A DNA stretch of 64,000 nt from Epiperipatus broadwayi (Eukaryota; Onychophora; Udeonychophora; Euonychophora; Peripatidae), in assembly GCA_028023455.1 (NCBI GenBank), contig JAQFVV010001054.1, forward strand, positions 58,085 to 122,084, read 5' to 3'. Each line of letters opens with the position of its first letter. The first letter of the stretch is position 1. Below are positions 58,601 to 62,490 of this stretch, one piece after another. A model generated the notes under the pieces. The model searched no databases and was not told the DNA's origin. It worked only from the letters and a program-made list of their open reading frames with translations. A program made the translations under genes and the position numbers.

Positions 58601-60964
58601 TTAACAATCCCAAAAAGTATCTTACATATTATATGTCTGAAAAGTGACATATCTTTCTTACTGCTTTCTATCATAGTGTTCAATACTCTCTCAATCACAT
58701 AAGACCTAACCTTATCTATCATATCATCAGGCGATTGTCTAATAACAAACATCCTCTTTATCTCTATATTCTATGAATAACATTAATAATAAGATTACAT
58801 TGTTAGACAATTAAATAAATAATTTGCTCAGCATTGTTTTCTTCAATATTAATACCAATTAGACTGTCAAACTGAAGTGCTATGATTATGACCCCCCCGC
58901 CCCAGGTCGAAAGCAATGCCGAGCAAATTATTTATTTAGTTGTCTAACAGAATGTAATCTTTTTTATATTAGAGTATTAACATTATTCATAAAAGCATCC
59001 CCTTTGTTATCTGACTTACATATACATTTATATGTTCCAATTTCATTAATTTGTCTCTTAACAAAACACCTGTCACACAACTAAATTTATTACAGGTACT
59101 ATCAATCTTATCTCCATATGCACATACCCATCCCTCCTTTCAAATAAACTTGCTCACTCCATTCACACATTAATATATTGCTTTAGATCTATTCTGAATT
59201 ATTACTCTACATATCAGCAATTTTCTTTAACATGTTTCCATCAATGATATGATCATTGTCACTTTTTTAATCAAGAATTCAAGAAGAAATCTAAAAATTT
59301 CTGGAGTTATTCTTCTTTTACGACATGATGTCTTCCATGATGTCTCACTTGCACTTATGATGTATCCTCAAGACTAATCAACTTAATTTTGCTTTCATGT
59401 TTTAATTAAATTATTATCTTAATTATTTTTTTTCCTTTACAATATATATAAGTTATAATGCTTCCATCATGTAAAATTTGTTTAGTTACTTCATGCTGAT
59501 CCATGCTGTTTTTATTTTCATATACAATTTTTGTATTCTCTAAATTCTTTATCTATTTTTTCCTTTATAAAATTAAGATTATAGCGAGATTCCCCGAAGA
59601 CTAAATCTCTGTATAATGCTGAGTTGCAATTTATGACTATTAAAGGGAAAAAAAACATTTCTTTTATCCCTCCTTTGACACTTAGCCTCCACTTTTCGTT
59701 CTTTATTCAAGCAATTTAATAAATACATGCATGCACAAACTTTATCTTCAATATATCTGACAGTTAATAACGAAATAAACGGTCAGATTTATTTTAATGA
59801 TCACTAACAAGCAGAATTATGTTCTTTACAAAATTTCAAAATCTTTCATTATTAAATATTTTGCTTTCTTCCATTAACTTTTCTGCATTGATTATAATAA
59901 TATTAATACAAATAAATAATACCAAGATATTTTACACAATAAAAATAGAACATTTTACGACATTCAAACTTCTAAAATATCTAACAGTTTTAACTGTCCA
60001 ATAATCATCTTCAGAGCTCTTTCCATTATTTAAAGAAACAATTTTTACATGATGGAAGAAAACTATTGGACAGTTGAAATTGTCAATTATTTTGGATTTT
60101 TGAACACAATAAAATATTCTATACGAATTATGTTAAGTATACAGAATAATATATTAGTATTGTTTGTTTATATTAGTCTTTCATTATATGCAGTCAATAG
60201 TGACTTTCCCAGACATAATAATAGATAGCCTATTGCAGATGAAGAAAAGTGGTGGACATATATAATCTTCCTATTGTTATGTATAAATTTCATCTGATCT
60301 TGACCTTTCATAATCCCATAATCGCAGACAATATTATTCAACTTGAAAGTCAATCTTGATAAAATCAACCCTCACCTCATATGAAAGTTCACCTTGTATT
60401 CGTTTAGCTTCTCAGCCCTTTCTAATCATATGATCTTATATTTTGTACAATCATTAACACATTAATATTTACTGAAACAACTTATTTAAATAATAGAATT
60501 ATTAATACTAACCCATCTCCATCAAGAGTTATTTTTGTATCAGCCAATATTGGCAATACCAATCCAATAGTCGCCTGATCTTTACAATCCATTCCGAGTA
60601 TGATACTTTCTTCAGTATCTTGTCGTTCCGTACATGACACAACAACTAAATAACGTGTCCGACCAGGATACATACTTTCTAATTTTACAGCCTATCAAAG
60701 AACAAAAAAAAATTGAAATAAAAAGTTGAATAATAGCAATTAATATTTTTTAAAATTGTCAAGCGTTGTTAGCCGAGAGATCATCACAGCCTTGCAAGCA
60801 AGTAGTTGTTTGCAGACGGTTGTGGATTCTCCTCCCGGCCGATGCTATGACATATGAAAAAAAAAAAAATTACAAATCAATGAAGCAAGTAAAATGTACC
60901 ATTTTTAATGTATCATCAGGACGCAGAAGGTAGAACATTGACTGCAGATGGAACTGAATATCGC
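8371..60964 (-). CDS. ssh: Slingshot cofilin phosphatase gene (partial, 12 exons)
   Basis: Joined minus-strand exons: 60964-60900, 60691-60513, 55585-55520, 49311-49177, 40326-40267, 37207-37114, 31624-31449, 31241-31095, 22570-22510, 22435-22296, 20372-20155, 9711-8371. They total 2682 nt, about 893 codons, with every phase matching and every intron GT-AG. Known family role: Slingshot removes the inhibitory Ser3 phosphate from cofilin/ADF and so promotes actin filament turnover. Domain order seen in the fragment: SSH-N (about residues 1-165), DEK-C-like (about 175-235), dual-specificity phosphatase (about 240-380) with general-acid Asp287 in RVYDEE and nucleophile Cys318 in HCRMGISRS, then a Ser-rich tail. 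The start codon and first exon(s) lie beyond 64 kb and the 3' end is missing, because exon 12 ends at a strong donor. No frameshift or internal stop was seen, so the gene looks functional. Similarity to insect Slingshot is judged from memory, not from an alignment. Confidence 0.96.
11195..12056. mobile_element. Non-autonomous DNA transposon, superfamily unresolved
   Basis: The ends are inverted: CACCTGGGTCTCTTTTTACG on the left and CGTAAAACAAGACCCAGGTG on the right (two mismatches in 20). Each is flanked by TA, consistent with a TA target duplication. The interior has an internal hairpin: ATGTGCTATTACTTT (about 11281-11295) against AAAGTAATAGCACAT (about 11328-11342). It also has CpG-containing words (TTTTACGCG, TTGCGCGATTT) rare elsewhere in the window. 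No transposase reading frame was seen in the 862 bp. Confidence 0.72.
12419..12695. repeat. Foldback repeat with AT-rich centre
   Basis: The left arm, about 12425-12492 (CCTCATGTACACTTTAATCC ... CTGACAGTTTCAAC), is inverted at about 12613-12685 (GTCGAAACTGTCAG ... GCATTAAAGTGTATATGAGG). The centre is a TATATGTATG-type simple repeat. The right arm carries CTGATGA...CGAAAC (12599-12626), part of a motif family also seen at about 30.92, 60.0 and 60.07 kb. Confidence 0.7.
14260..14500 (+). mobile_element. LINE C-terminal fragment, RTE-like (pseudogene)
   Basis: The plus strand reads RRDDDRGIVKVLNRN followed by RRPRNKSRVRWMDEIRK. This is the tail pattern (RRDDxR...KRxRGRPxxRWxDEI) of RTE-like non-LTR retrotransposons. 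No longer reading frame remains. Confidence 0.6.
14930..15850. repeat. Cluster of foldback-family copies
   Basis: Plus-oriented copies at about 14936-15090 and 15255-15440 and a minus-oriented copy at about 15630-15850. Landmarks are CTAGTTTCTAACTTATG, GTGAGGA(G/A)CC(T/A)TGGATCT, GCATC(C/T)CTCCA and the reverse set. A GT-G9 run (about 15808-15830) lies in the third copy. The arrangement resembles the longer hairpin at 5.1-6.0 kb but is more eroded. Confidence 0.65.
16140..16400 (-). repeat. tRNA-derived SINE remnants
   Basis: On the minus strand, about 16240-16165 reads ACTGATAACGTGTCAAGACTC ... GATCGATTCTAGTGATGCTC, with A-box-like and B-box-like (GATCGATTC) words about 40 bp apart. A second similar unit lies at about 16300-16365. 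Both are too diverged to be tRNA genes. Confidence 0.4.
16830..17700 (+). mobile_element. LINE reverse transcriptase fragment, RTE-like (pseudogene)
   Basis: The plus strand shows, in broken frames, FKFVDYEKTFDSI (RT motif A, near 16877), a KGVxQGxxISPKLF-like block (near 17043), VNSYKYLGQILNT (near 17320), FDRNNLILKGK and WARHIGRRDDNRW (near 17630). Stops and frameshifts mark it as dead. The YKYLGQ..FDRNN segment resembles the fragment at 33.8-35.1 kb, so both are probably one family. Confidence 0.8.
18250..18760 (+). mobile_element. LINE RT fragment, jockey-like (pseudogene)
   Basis: The plus strand reads KIFADDILIYQLFEKIE near 18275, followed by a DDLKDLYNRM block and further on SHLNNLVKKVE near 18610. 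FADD is the RT catalytic motif C. The later blocks resemble the jockey-type arrangement after the palm. Frames are broken in several places. Confidence 0.65.
18780..19480 (-). mobile_element. LINE RT N-terminal fragment (pseudogene)
   Basis: The minus strand from about 18965 to 18795 reads GKPPDNDEILINMFKKAGED, then DDWMNSVVILIFKKGDK. This is the RT start pattern GKAPGxDxI...W..S.VILIFKKGDK. An upstream segment near 19075-19030 reads CVEEYYEDLYSNKEQE. It abuts the plus-oriented fragment at 18250-18760, so the two are separate insertions or one was inverted. Confidence 0.7.
20155..20372 (-). CDS. ssh: ssh exon 11 of window (post-phosphatase linker)
   Basis: 218 nt, phase 2 to phase 1. Acceptor ttttgtag before 20372, donor gtagtg (weak) after 20155. 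Starts SKQRHNLLWRSKSENDLKHR, continues SDCSEIGDPIDSSPEYN and ends RLFPEEFA. (A)SKQRHN.LW is the conserved end of the Slingshot phosphatase domain, and RSKSENDLK recalls the insect RSKSETNLK. The rest is a Ser/Asp-rich linker containing SVRPKSWSPDEATVKRLFP. The donor GTAGTG is non-optimal, but the frame joins exactly to exon 12. Confidence 0.92.
20585..20690 (+). repeat. Partial copy of the 20.9-kb hairpin element
   Basis: CCAATATCAGCCTTTCAAGC, TAATTGAGCA(T)GCGCCTTTTG and TTAAATAAATGAATACTCTC, followed by TTCAAGATATAGTATTTATG, match the left arm plus the loop of the element at 20873-21117. The right arm is missing. Confidence 0.8.
20873..21117. mobile_element. Near-perfect hairpin MITE (110-bp arms)
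   Basis: Arms 20873-20982 and 21008-21117 are inverted copies of equal length, with three mismatches and no indels that I can see. They are separated by a 25-nt loop. The arms start TAAATAAGCAAATATTTTAT and include GAGCACGCGCCTTTTGAGTG. No coding capacity. The high arm identity suggests recent insertion or ongoing arm correction. It lies in the intron between ssh exons 10 and 11. Confidence 0.88.
21245..21320 (-). repeat. tRNA-derived SINE remnant
   Basis: The minus strand reads GTTGCAGTGGTAGAATGGCA ... GTCTCTGGATTGTAGTTCAG. A-box-like TGGTAGAATGG and B-box-like GGATTGTAGTTC are present about 30 bp apart. The cloverleaf is degenerate. Confidence 0.45.
21990..22085 (+). repeat. tRNA-derived SINE remnant
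   Basis: GATTTAGTGTGCTGGCAGAG ... GACTCTGGAGCACAGGACCC resembles the A-box half and anticodon arm of a tRNA. It shares TCAGACTCTGGA-type words with minus-strand units near 16.3 kb and 53.9 kb. No functional tRNA structure. Confidence 0.4.
22296..22435 (-). CDS. ssh: ssh exon 10 of window (phosphatase C-terminal half)
   Basis: 140 nt, phase 0 to phase 2. Acceptor tttttcag, donor gtaagt. Reads VIAYAMKAYSWSLEVALRHV, then KEKRSCVNPNPSFMKQLEVY and QGILDA. This is the helical end of the dual-specificity phosphatase fold. VIAYAMKAY and RSC.NPN follow the insect form, as recalled. The intron to exon 9 (22436-22509) is only 74 bp, in sharp contrast to the 8.5-kb intron on the other side. Confidence 0.97.
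22510..22570 (-). CDS. ssh: ssh exon 9 of window (catalytic P-loop)
   Basis: 61-nt micro-exon: one base completing Lys plus 20 codons, ending in phase 0. Acceptor ttattctcag, donor gtgagg. Reads EEGSKVLVHCRMGISRSASV. It contains the protein tyrosine phosphatase signature HCxxGxSR with catalytic Cys (fragment residue 318) and phosphate-binding Arg (324). Because 61 nt is not a multiple of three, skipping it would shift the frame and kill catalysis. A long inverted repeat lies just upstream in the transcript (22631-23149). Confidence 0.97.
22631..23149. repeat. Long inverted repeat beside the catalytic exon
   Basis: The left arm, about 22631-22902, and right arm, about 22913-23149, are inverted copies. 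Paired landmarks: ATTCTATTTAGAAGGTAATAA / TTATTACCTTTTAAATAGAAT, CAGCGATGTTAAAT / ATTTAACATCGCTG, TTTGAGAAAATAAGAACGACC / its reverse, and CCAATCTTAAGTGTCTTGGAATA / its near reverse. The left arm carries about 35 extra bases. The hairpin tip is near 22905. Its near edge is 61 bp from exon 9 of ssh. Confidence 0.85.
25902..27161 (-). mobile_element. Penelope-like element with inverted terminal repeats
   Basis: Inverted repeats at 25915-26058 and 26966-27109 (144 bp each, two mismatches, no indels) enclose a minus-strand reading frame with a GIY-YIG endonuclease. A further 39 bp of tail (27110-27148) follows. The whole is bracketed by a 13-bp direct repeat TAAATCTAAGATT at 25902-25914 and 27149-27161, a target-site duplication. 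Known of the family: Penelope-like retroelements carry an RT fused to a C-terminal GIY-YIG domain and are flanked by direct or inverted pLTRs. This copy is 5'-truncated and keeps only the end of the RT, the linker and the nuclease. Confidence 0.9.
26096..26734 (-). pseudogene. Penelope-like RT end and GIY-YIG endonuclease
   Basis: 212 codons from the first Met. Residues 1-75 are the RT-nuclease linker (GFDVNVIDRRIKQFFAKIND, FPYLPSM). The GIY-YIG domain starts near residue 108: VVYNIACPEKFCRSSYYGET, then RASLSTRLSQH. Compared with the family's GIYxIxC..C...YIGET this has VVY and YYG, both conservative. Further upstream (26937-26743), shifted frames contain GLTFNLENENAHKQVKYLDL, the end of the RT region, broken by a frameshift and stops. 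The frame itself is intact, so the insertion is fairly young, but the element cannot be autonomous. Confidence 0.85.
28258..28495. repeat. Perfect 119-bp tandem duplication
   Basis: 28258-28376 and 28377-28495 are identical copies. Each begins GATATATGAATGGCAGGAAC and ends AAGAGAACTGAAAAA. No motif marks the junction. Confidence 0.95.
29559..29664. repeat. 53-bp tandem duplication
   Basis: 29559-29611 and 29612-29664 are copies with one difference (CACATATACC versus CACGTATACC). Each begins TTTTAGTTTCATTACTTAG and ends CTGATCATCTGATC. Confidence 0.93.
31095..31241 (-). CDS. ssh: ssh exon 8 of window (phosphatase, general-acid loop)
   Basis: 147 nt, phase 2 to phase 2. Acceptor attttgtag, donor gtaagt. 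Reads VGYILNVTREIDNFYPGLF, then NIRVYDEEGVELLKHW and ends in AKAK. RVYDEE holds the general-acid Asp (fragment residue 287). The segment after it (EGVELL) differs from the EATDLL/EKTNLL forms I recall elsewhere, but the length is unchanged. It is separated from exon 7 by a 207-bp intron. Confidence 0.97.
31449..31624 (-). CDS. ssh: ssh exon 7 of window (DEK-C end, phosphatase start)
   Basis: 176 nt, phase 0 to phase 2. Acceptor ttgtttaag, donor gtgaga. Begins IRTRVEEELNMDLSEYKSFI and continues through DQEMIVILGQMD to LYLGSEWNASNLEEL. The last block is a near-invariant Slingshot signature at the entry of the dual-specificity phosphatase domain. Confidence 0.97.
32436..33062 (+). pseudogene. 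Second GIY-YIG retroelement remnant, very AT-rich
   Basis: An open frame runs 32436-32711 (91 codons, Asn/Lys/Ile-rich linker, KEERNNNKVKTGNNYLVKNL). In the same frame, after five stops in 32709-32747, another stretch runs 32748-33062. It reads GIYEINCKKC, VNYIGETKNSIYRRLLQH, LETGHELKNC and RKLKEAIYINNIKPILNKRF. GIY, the CxxC pair, YIGET with Arg after it, and the Glu in LKEAIYI are the canonical GIY-YIG nuclease residues. The arrangement matches Penelope-like C-termini but is clearly a different lineage from the copy at 26 kb. No pLTR was found around it. Confidence 0.8.
33780..35120 (-). mobile_element. Decayed LINE, RTE-like, endonuclease to C-terminus
   Basis: The minus strand, from high to low coordinates, shows ERVMMIKLSLHNGSNAHLIS (endonuclease, near 34895), NLNCLLLVTFCPTNELIILY and FRQKNFYKGTWMRPHTK-like sequence (near 34690). 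It then shows INIKKSKV..GFSQKKKIKIDNEELEVNNYK, FDRNNVILIGNMP (RT end, near 34270), and RLCKRPRKEI (tail, near 33945). Most of the RT palm is deleted and stops are frequent. Same family as fragments at 16.8 and 63.3 kb by shared FDRNN and ERLM blocks. Confidence 0.7.
37114..37207 (-). CDS. ssh: ssh exon 6 of window (DEK-C start)
   Basis: 94 nt: one base completing Arg, 31 codons, ending in phase 0. Acceptor tatgtgaag (AAG, with a poor pyrimidine tract), donor gtaagt. Reads PCERESAEITIRGKLREIM, then TQVDLDEVTSKV. The KLxxIM..VDLDEVTSK motif begins the DEK-C-like segment conserved between insect and vertebrate Slingshots. Confidence 0.95.
37208..40266 (-). other. ssh intron between exons 5 and 6 (3.1 kb)
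   Basis: Mostly AT-rich, with a sharply bounded C/G tract at 38819-38940. Following it are a pair of direct repeats at about 38941-39000 and 39252-39312 (ATATAAAG.C..TG.A.ATTTAAACAAT). Nothing gene-like otherwise. Confidence 0.75.
38819..38940. other. C/G-homopolymer tract with G-quadruplex potential
   Basis: About 120 bp that is more than 75% G+C in a window of about a quarter G+C. The plus strand is C-rich: runs of 6-10 C separated by one or two bases at 38821-38836 and 38895-38923. The minus strand thus has many G-runs of four or more with short loops, enough for several G-quadruplexes. The open frames here (Gly/Pro-rich) are composition artefacts. Origin unknown: simple-repeat expansion, inserted foreign fragment or assembly fault. 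Confidence 0.8.
40267..40326 (-). CDS. ssh: ssh exon 5 of window (SSH-N to DEK-C linker)
   Basis: 60-nt exon, phase 2 to phase 2, reading W-HAMEDIESRRPFSPSSLRE-R. Acceptor cttttttag, donor gtaagt. It matches the family NEWxAMxxLESRRPxSP region, which links the SSH-N domain to the DEK-C segment. Being 60 nt and symmetric in phase, it could be skipped without a frameshift. Confidence 0.94.
41183..41395. repeat. Foldback repeat (about 92-bp arms)
   Basis: Arms 41183-41275 and about 41302-41395 are inverted. The core is CTACCCAAACCATGAATCT / AGATTCATGGTTTGGGTAG (19/19). Further out, pairing is weaker but continues to TTAGATAATAAA / TTTATTATCTAGA. The loop is about 26 nt. No coding capacity. Confidence 0.8.
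44127..44303 (+). other. Unassigned 58-codon open frame
   Basis: A stop-free plus-strand frame between TAA at 44124 and TAA at 44301. It contains GGCLPQINNRLHLLRLAYKL, then YRSLARGIINDRIETFIKQF and a terminal ETKIRDIR. There is no Met at the start. Amino-acid composition is balanced, unlike chance frames here, so it may be a fossil of a mobile-element protein or an exon of something nested. I do not recognise it. Confidence 0.25.
45405..47560 (-). mobile_element. LINE (non-LTR retrotransposon), 5'-truncated, family A
   Basis: Minus-strand fragments in order: KLKSGKARDLDGWIAEMV and FKRKDKDHRKLSNYR (RT start, 47459-47136); MVFIDIKKAYDRVNRNRLW (motif A, near 47060); GLRQGYPMSSILFLLYL (motif B, near 46870); GFLFADDVFLCTERREDM (motif C FADD, near 46740); a post-RT segment near 46357-46145; then a 3' UTR ending near 45405. 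Two frameshifts fall at C-runs at about 46658-46669 and 46879-46888. The 3' part (45405-45690) is shared with the copy at 53.3-53.6 kb. The 5' break at about 47560 abuts a foldback-family end (GTGTAAGCATTAGTAAT). Confidence 0.88.
48415..48510 (-). repeat. tRNA-derived SINE, minus orientation
   Basis: The minus strand reads GTTGGTGGTCAAGAGGTCAG, CTGCCTTACAAGCAG and GCGGGTTCTCTTCCCAGCC, followed by AATGCTATGAC and a poly-A-like tail. The anticodon-stem-like CTGC..GCAG encloses a 7-nt loop. The same organisation, including the GCTATGACA tail, recurs at 60765-60875 in plus orientation, showing a family. Confidence 0.7.
49177..49311 (-). CDS. ssh: ssh exon 4 of window (SSH-N domain)
   Basis: 135 nt, phase 2 to phase 2: starts by completing Trp (WSALQSLHKAVELARYYNYF) and ends ...SDRSCLNEW with a split Trp. 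Acceptor ttattatag, donor gtaatt. The YFPGG and SSDRSCLNEW motifs are Slingshot-specific. The donor GTAATT is weaker than its neighbours. Oppositely oriented copies of one LINE family lie on either side (45.4-47.6 kb and 53.2-53.6 kb). Confidence 0.96.
49583..49611. repeat. (AAT)n microsatellite
   Basis: Nine to ten uninterrupted ATA/AAT triplets. Confidence 0.95.
49656..49919. repeat. Foldback-family copy
   Basis: AGTTCTTAGTGCCATCTGGC at the left faces GATGGCACTACAGTGAAGAAC at the right. ATAAGCTT and AAGCTTAC, and ATCCCTATCC with AAGGATTTTAT, also face each other. Arms are about 105 bp around a centre carrying the AAAGCCAGAAACCAG segment of the family. More diverged than the copy at 61.5 kb. 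Confidence 0.7.
50707..50820 (+). promoter_or_regulatory. Candidate RNA polymerase II promoter
   Basis: In order on the plus strand: CCAAT at 50707-50711, CRE-type TGACGT at 50755-50760, TATAAAA at 50788-50794 and an arthropod-type initiator TCAGT at 50816-50820. The TATA starts 30 bp before the initiator A (50818), the standard spacing. This combination at correct distances in one 115-bp stretch is unlikely by chance, even in AT-rich DNA, although TATA alone would carry no weight here. Confidence 0.55.
50818..51004 (+). CDS. Candidate first exon of a nested gene
   Basis: From the predicted start at 50818, a leader of 107 nt precedes ATG at 50925. The frame reads MLPPKYQTGLPGKSPWELPT and then GTGTLL, reaching a donor CC|GTAAGC at 51004/51005. 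An earlier ATG at 50889 gives only a four-codon upstream frame (MQRL). The same frame is open upstream to 50805. The exon is richer in G+C than its flanks, and its product is Pro/Gly/Trp-containing, unlike chance translation. I found no convincing second exon on the plus strand. It could also be a long terminal repeat fragment, but no PBS or partner repeat was seen. Confidence 0.45.
52478..52565. repeat. Short hairpin repeat
   Basis: AAAAAGCCTTTTTC (about 52486-52499) faces GAAAAAGGCTTTTT (about 52538-52551), with AT-rich extensions on both sides. Loop about 38 nt. Confidence 0.7.
53160..53610 (+). mobile_element. LINE family A, 3' end copy
   Basis: The plus strand from about 53173 reads RMGSLATRGYTCKW, then CKLCNEGIENIWHLLIQC, the C-x2-C-x8-H-x4-C knuckle found after the RT in many non-LTR elements. 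It ends at TAG near 53485. The following 3' UTR (GTGACTAACAGGTTTCTCTG ... GAGAGATTCCTGACTCCATA) matches the 3' end of the LINE at 45.4 kb in the opposite orientation. The coding end SGLLVFMLGLEKDKGDLD is also shared. Confidence 0.88.
53800..53925 (-). repeat. tRNA-derived SINE remnant
   Basis: The minus strand reads GCATGGTTTAGTGTAGTAGC ... AGCCTCTGGAACATAAAGTC ... TTTCAGTTCT, similar to the unit near 16.3 kb. The A-box-like part is recognisable and the B-box is eroded. Confidence 0.4.
53990..54360 (+). mobile_element. LINE C-terminal fragment, RTE-like (pseudogene)
   Basis: The plus strand shows LQEGQRENK, KFKK, then W-like YNWNGIDM (near 54130), a GxITKTNMKLDTIG block, KKWQKEFKRK (near 54215) and LWEDL (near 54275). 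This order fits the tail of RTE-like LINEs (GHVxRM..ERLPKQI..W.P.GKR). Several stops. Confidence 0.55.
55170..55331. repeat. Small inverted-repeat element
   Basis: AAATAGCAAATCTATTTGTC and CTTCTCCAG (55171-55200) are inverted as CTGAAGTAGGAG and AAATAGATTTGCTATTT (about 55300-55327). The interior is about 100 bp without coding potential. MITE-like. Confidence 0.65.
55520..55585 (-). CDS. ssh: ssh exon 3 of window (SSH-N domain)
   Basis: 66 nt: one base completing Gly, 21 codons, then TG of a split Trp. Acceptor ttttttag, donor gtgagt. Reads GFSVSTNGRHHIFKPVSVQA followed by MW, a nearly invariant Slingshot segment (GFSVS..GR.HIFKPVSVQAMW). It sits alone between introns of 4.9 kb and 6.2 kb. 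Confidence 0.96.
55586..60512 (-). other. ssh intron between exons 2 and 3 (4.9 kb)
   Basis: From 55.6 to 58.4 kb nothing recognisable. A MITE-like element at 58772-58989 interrupts a minus-strand Cys-containing frame (about 59165-58528). A facing pair of ACAGTT(G/A)AAA(C/T)TGT motifs sits at about 59970-60100. Confidence 0.7.
58772..58989. mobile_element. MITE-like element with 70-bp inverted ends
   Basis: The left end (58772-58839) contains AGATTACATTGTTAGACAATT, AAATAAATAATTTGCTC and GCATTG. The right end (58909-58989) is its inverse, with TCTAACAGAATGTAATCT. The right arm has about 13 extra bases. The centre has a C-rich knot (CCCCCCCGCCCC at about 58893). No transposase. Confidence 0.72.
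60513..60691 (-). CDS. ssh: ssh exon 2 of window (SSH-N domain)
   Basis: Acceptor ctttgatag before 60691, donor gttagt at 60512. The exon starts in phase 0 with AVKLES and ends at LDGDG after two bases of the Gly codon (179 nt). The segments RTRYLVVVS, RQDTEESIILGMDC, TIGLVLPILADTKI and TLDGDG are hallmarks of the Slingshot N-terminal domain, which helps in F-actin activation and cofilin recognition. The first intron (60692-60899) is only 208 bp and carries a tRNA-like SINE. Confidence 0.96.
60765..60875 (+). repeat. tRNA-derived SINE, plus orientation
   Basis: GTTGTTAGCCGAGAGATCAT, CAGCCTTGCAAGCAAG, ACGGTTGTGGATTCTCCTCC, then CGATGCTATGACA and an A-run. A-box-like GTTAGCCGAGAG and B-box-like GGTTGTGGATTC are about 40 bp apart. 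It lies inside the 208-bp intron between ssh exons 1 and 2, only about 25 bp from exon 1's donor. Same family as 48415-48510. Confidence 0.7.
60900..60964 (-). CDS. ssh: ssh exon 1 of window (SSH-N domain)
   Basis: Acceptor tttag before 60964, donor gtacat after 60900. The exon enters with two bases of a split Gly codon and ends on a whole codon (65 nt). It reads GDIQFHLQSMFYLLRPDDTLKM, cited here as GDIQFHLQ ... LLRPDDTLKM, which matches the SSH family pattern GDLxxHLQxMxxLLRxED. A preceding exon must end in one base; the family puts the SFFxVKGAAL segment there, and I could not find it up to 64 kb. Confidence 0.93.
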
Positions 60965-61522
60965 CTAAACAGATAATATAAAAAATAAATAAATCACTTG
61001 AACTTTAAAGTTCAATCATATACACCAATAATAATAAAAAATTCATTTATTTATTGTTAAAACTATAATTGTAAATAGATTTAGAATAAAGAAGTGGATA
61101 GGAATATCTTTATAGACAACAAAAACATTAAAAGAATTTCGACTTCATGATATAATAAATAAAAAATCATAATGAAAAAATGTACAATTAAAGTTAAAAA
61201 TAATTGGTATTTTTTTAATATGGAGTCTATTTTATTGGAAAAGATTCGTTTTAATTATTGCGTTTACATCAGGAGAAGATTCAACTTTAGTTAAGTAAAA
61301 ATCAAAAATACAATCCAGTATAAAAGAATTAAAAATTAAACTCAGGAACTAAAGGTTCCTGAATCAAAGTTCAGTCTATTACTCTGGATCATACAATTTC
61401 CCAAATGAATCATTTAATTACTTTTTTTTTTTAAATATAAAGCTTCAAGGAAAAGTATTTTAATACAATTTCCATATAAACACAAGTGTGATCTAAAAGA
61501 AATCTAATAAAAAATCTACTAA

Positions 61523-61883
61523 TTAAAACAGGCAAAACTTTCTATACATATTGCCACTAAGTGCAAGCCAGAGTAATCAATAGATGCCAGAAGGTTTGTG
61601 CATAAAATCGCCATCTACTGCCTACTTATCCAATATCCCCAGACTAGTTTCTGGCTTATGGCCTTCATCAGTGAGGGAATCTTGGATCTGAGAGCATTGC
61701 TACAAGATCCTAAGATCTAGATCCAAAGCTCCTCACTGACGAAGGCCATAAGACAGAAACTAATCTGGGGATATTGGATGAGTAGGCACTAGATGGGGAT
61801 TTAATGCGCAAGCCTTCTGGCATCCATTGATTACTCTGGTTGCACTGAGTGGCAATACATATAGAGAGTTTTGCCTGTTTTAA
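61523..61883. repeat. Foldback-family hairpin, best preserved copy
   Basis: The left arm, about 61523-61700, starts TTAAAACAGGCAAAACTTTC. It passes GATGCCAGAAGGTTTGTGC, CAATATCCCCAGACTAGTTT and CTTCATCAGTGAGG. The right arm, about 61715-61883, carries the inverse of each in reverse order. The spacer is short (about 15-40 nt). No coding capacity. Similarity to 5.1-6.0, 14.9-15.85 and 49.7 kb defines the family. Confidence 0.88.
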
Positions 61884-62490
61884 TAACAGTTATAAGCAAG
61901 CATAAAAAATGCTGATCATGTGATGCTTATTGGCTTAAATCTACTAACAGCCGTAATATTATTAGCTCTAACTCTAAAAGTTTTCCGTTCAACAACAAAG
62001 AAATAAGAATCTTTTTTTAATTATTGTCTGTGTTCAAATCAGTATATGAAAGGCAATTTTGGTACATATGATGAATAAGAATATGAACAGTAACTAAATA
62101 TAGTGCAAAACAATTTCAGTTGAGAGGTATATCTTGTCTAGTTCATTCTTTTATGCGGGGGAAAAAGTGCACTATCATGACTCATAGCAAGTCTGCTGTC
62201 ATCTATCTGTCTTCATATCATAAACAAAACTTGTAAAATAAGTCTGTAAAAGAAATACCATATTCGTCCAATAAATCACACAGAAAAAAATTTAGGAGGC
62301 AAAACAATGAGCTGATGATATTTTATAAAGAGCTAAAATTTGAAAATACATGTTCATCAGGACACTTGTACATATAAAGAGAATGTGTGCTGCAACTTCT
62401 TCACTAACTCACTTTGATTTTATAATAGAAATAAATTATATAAAAGTAAATTTCTCAGTACAGATGAGTCATACTTCACATGACCAACAA

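Noticed and set aside
60765-60850. Functional tRNA gene
   Set aside because: The acceptor stem does not close, the B-box is degenerate, and a second copy with a shared non-tRNA tail exists at 48.4 kb, so it is a SINE.
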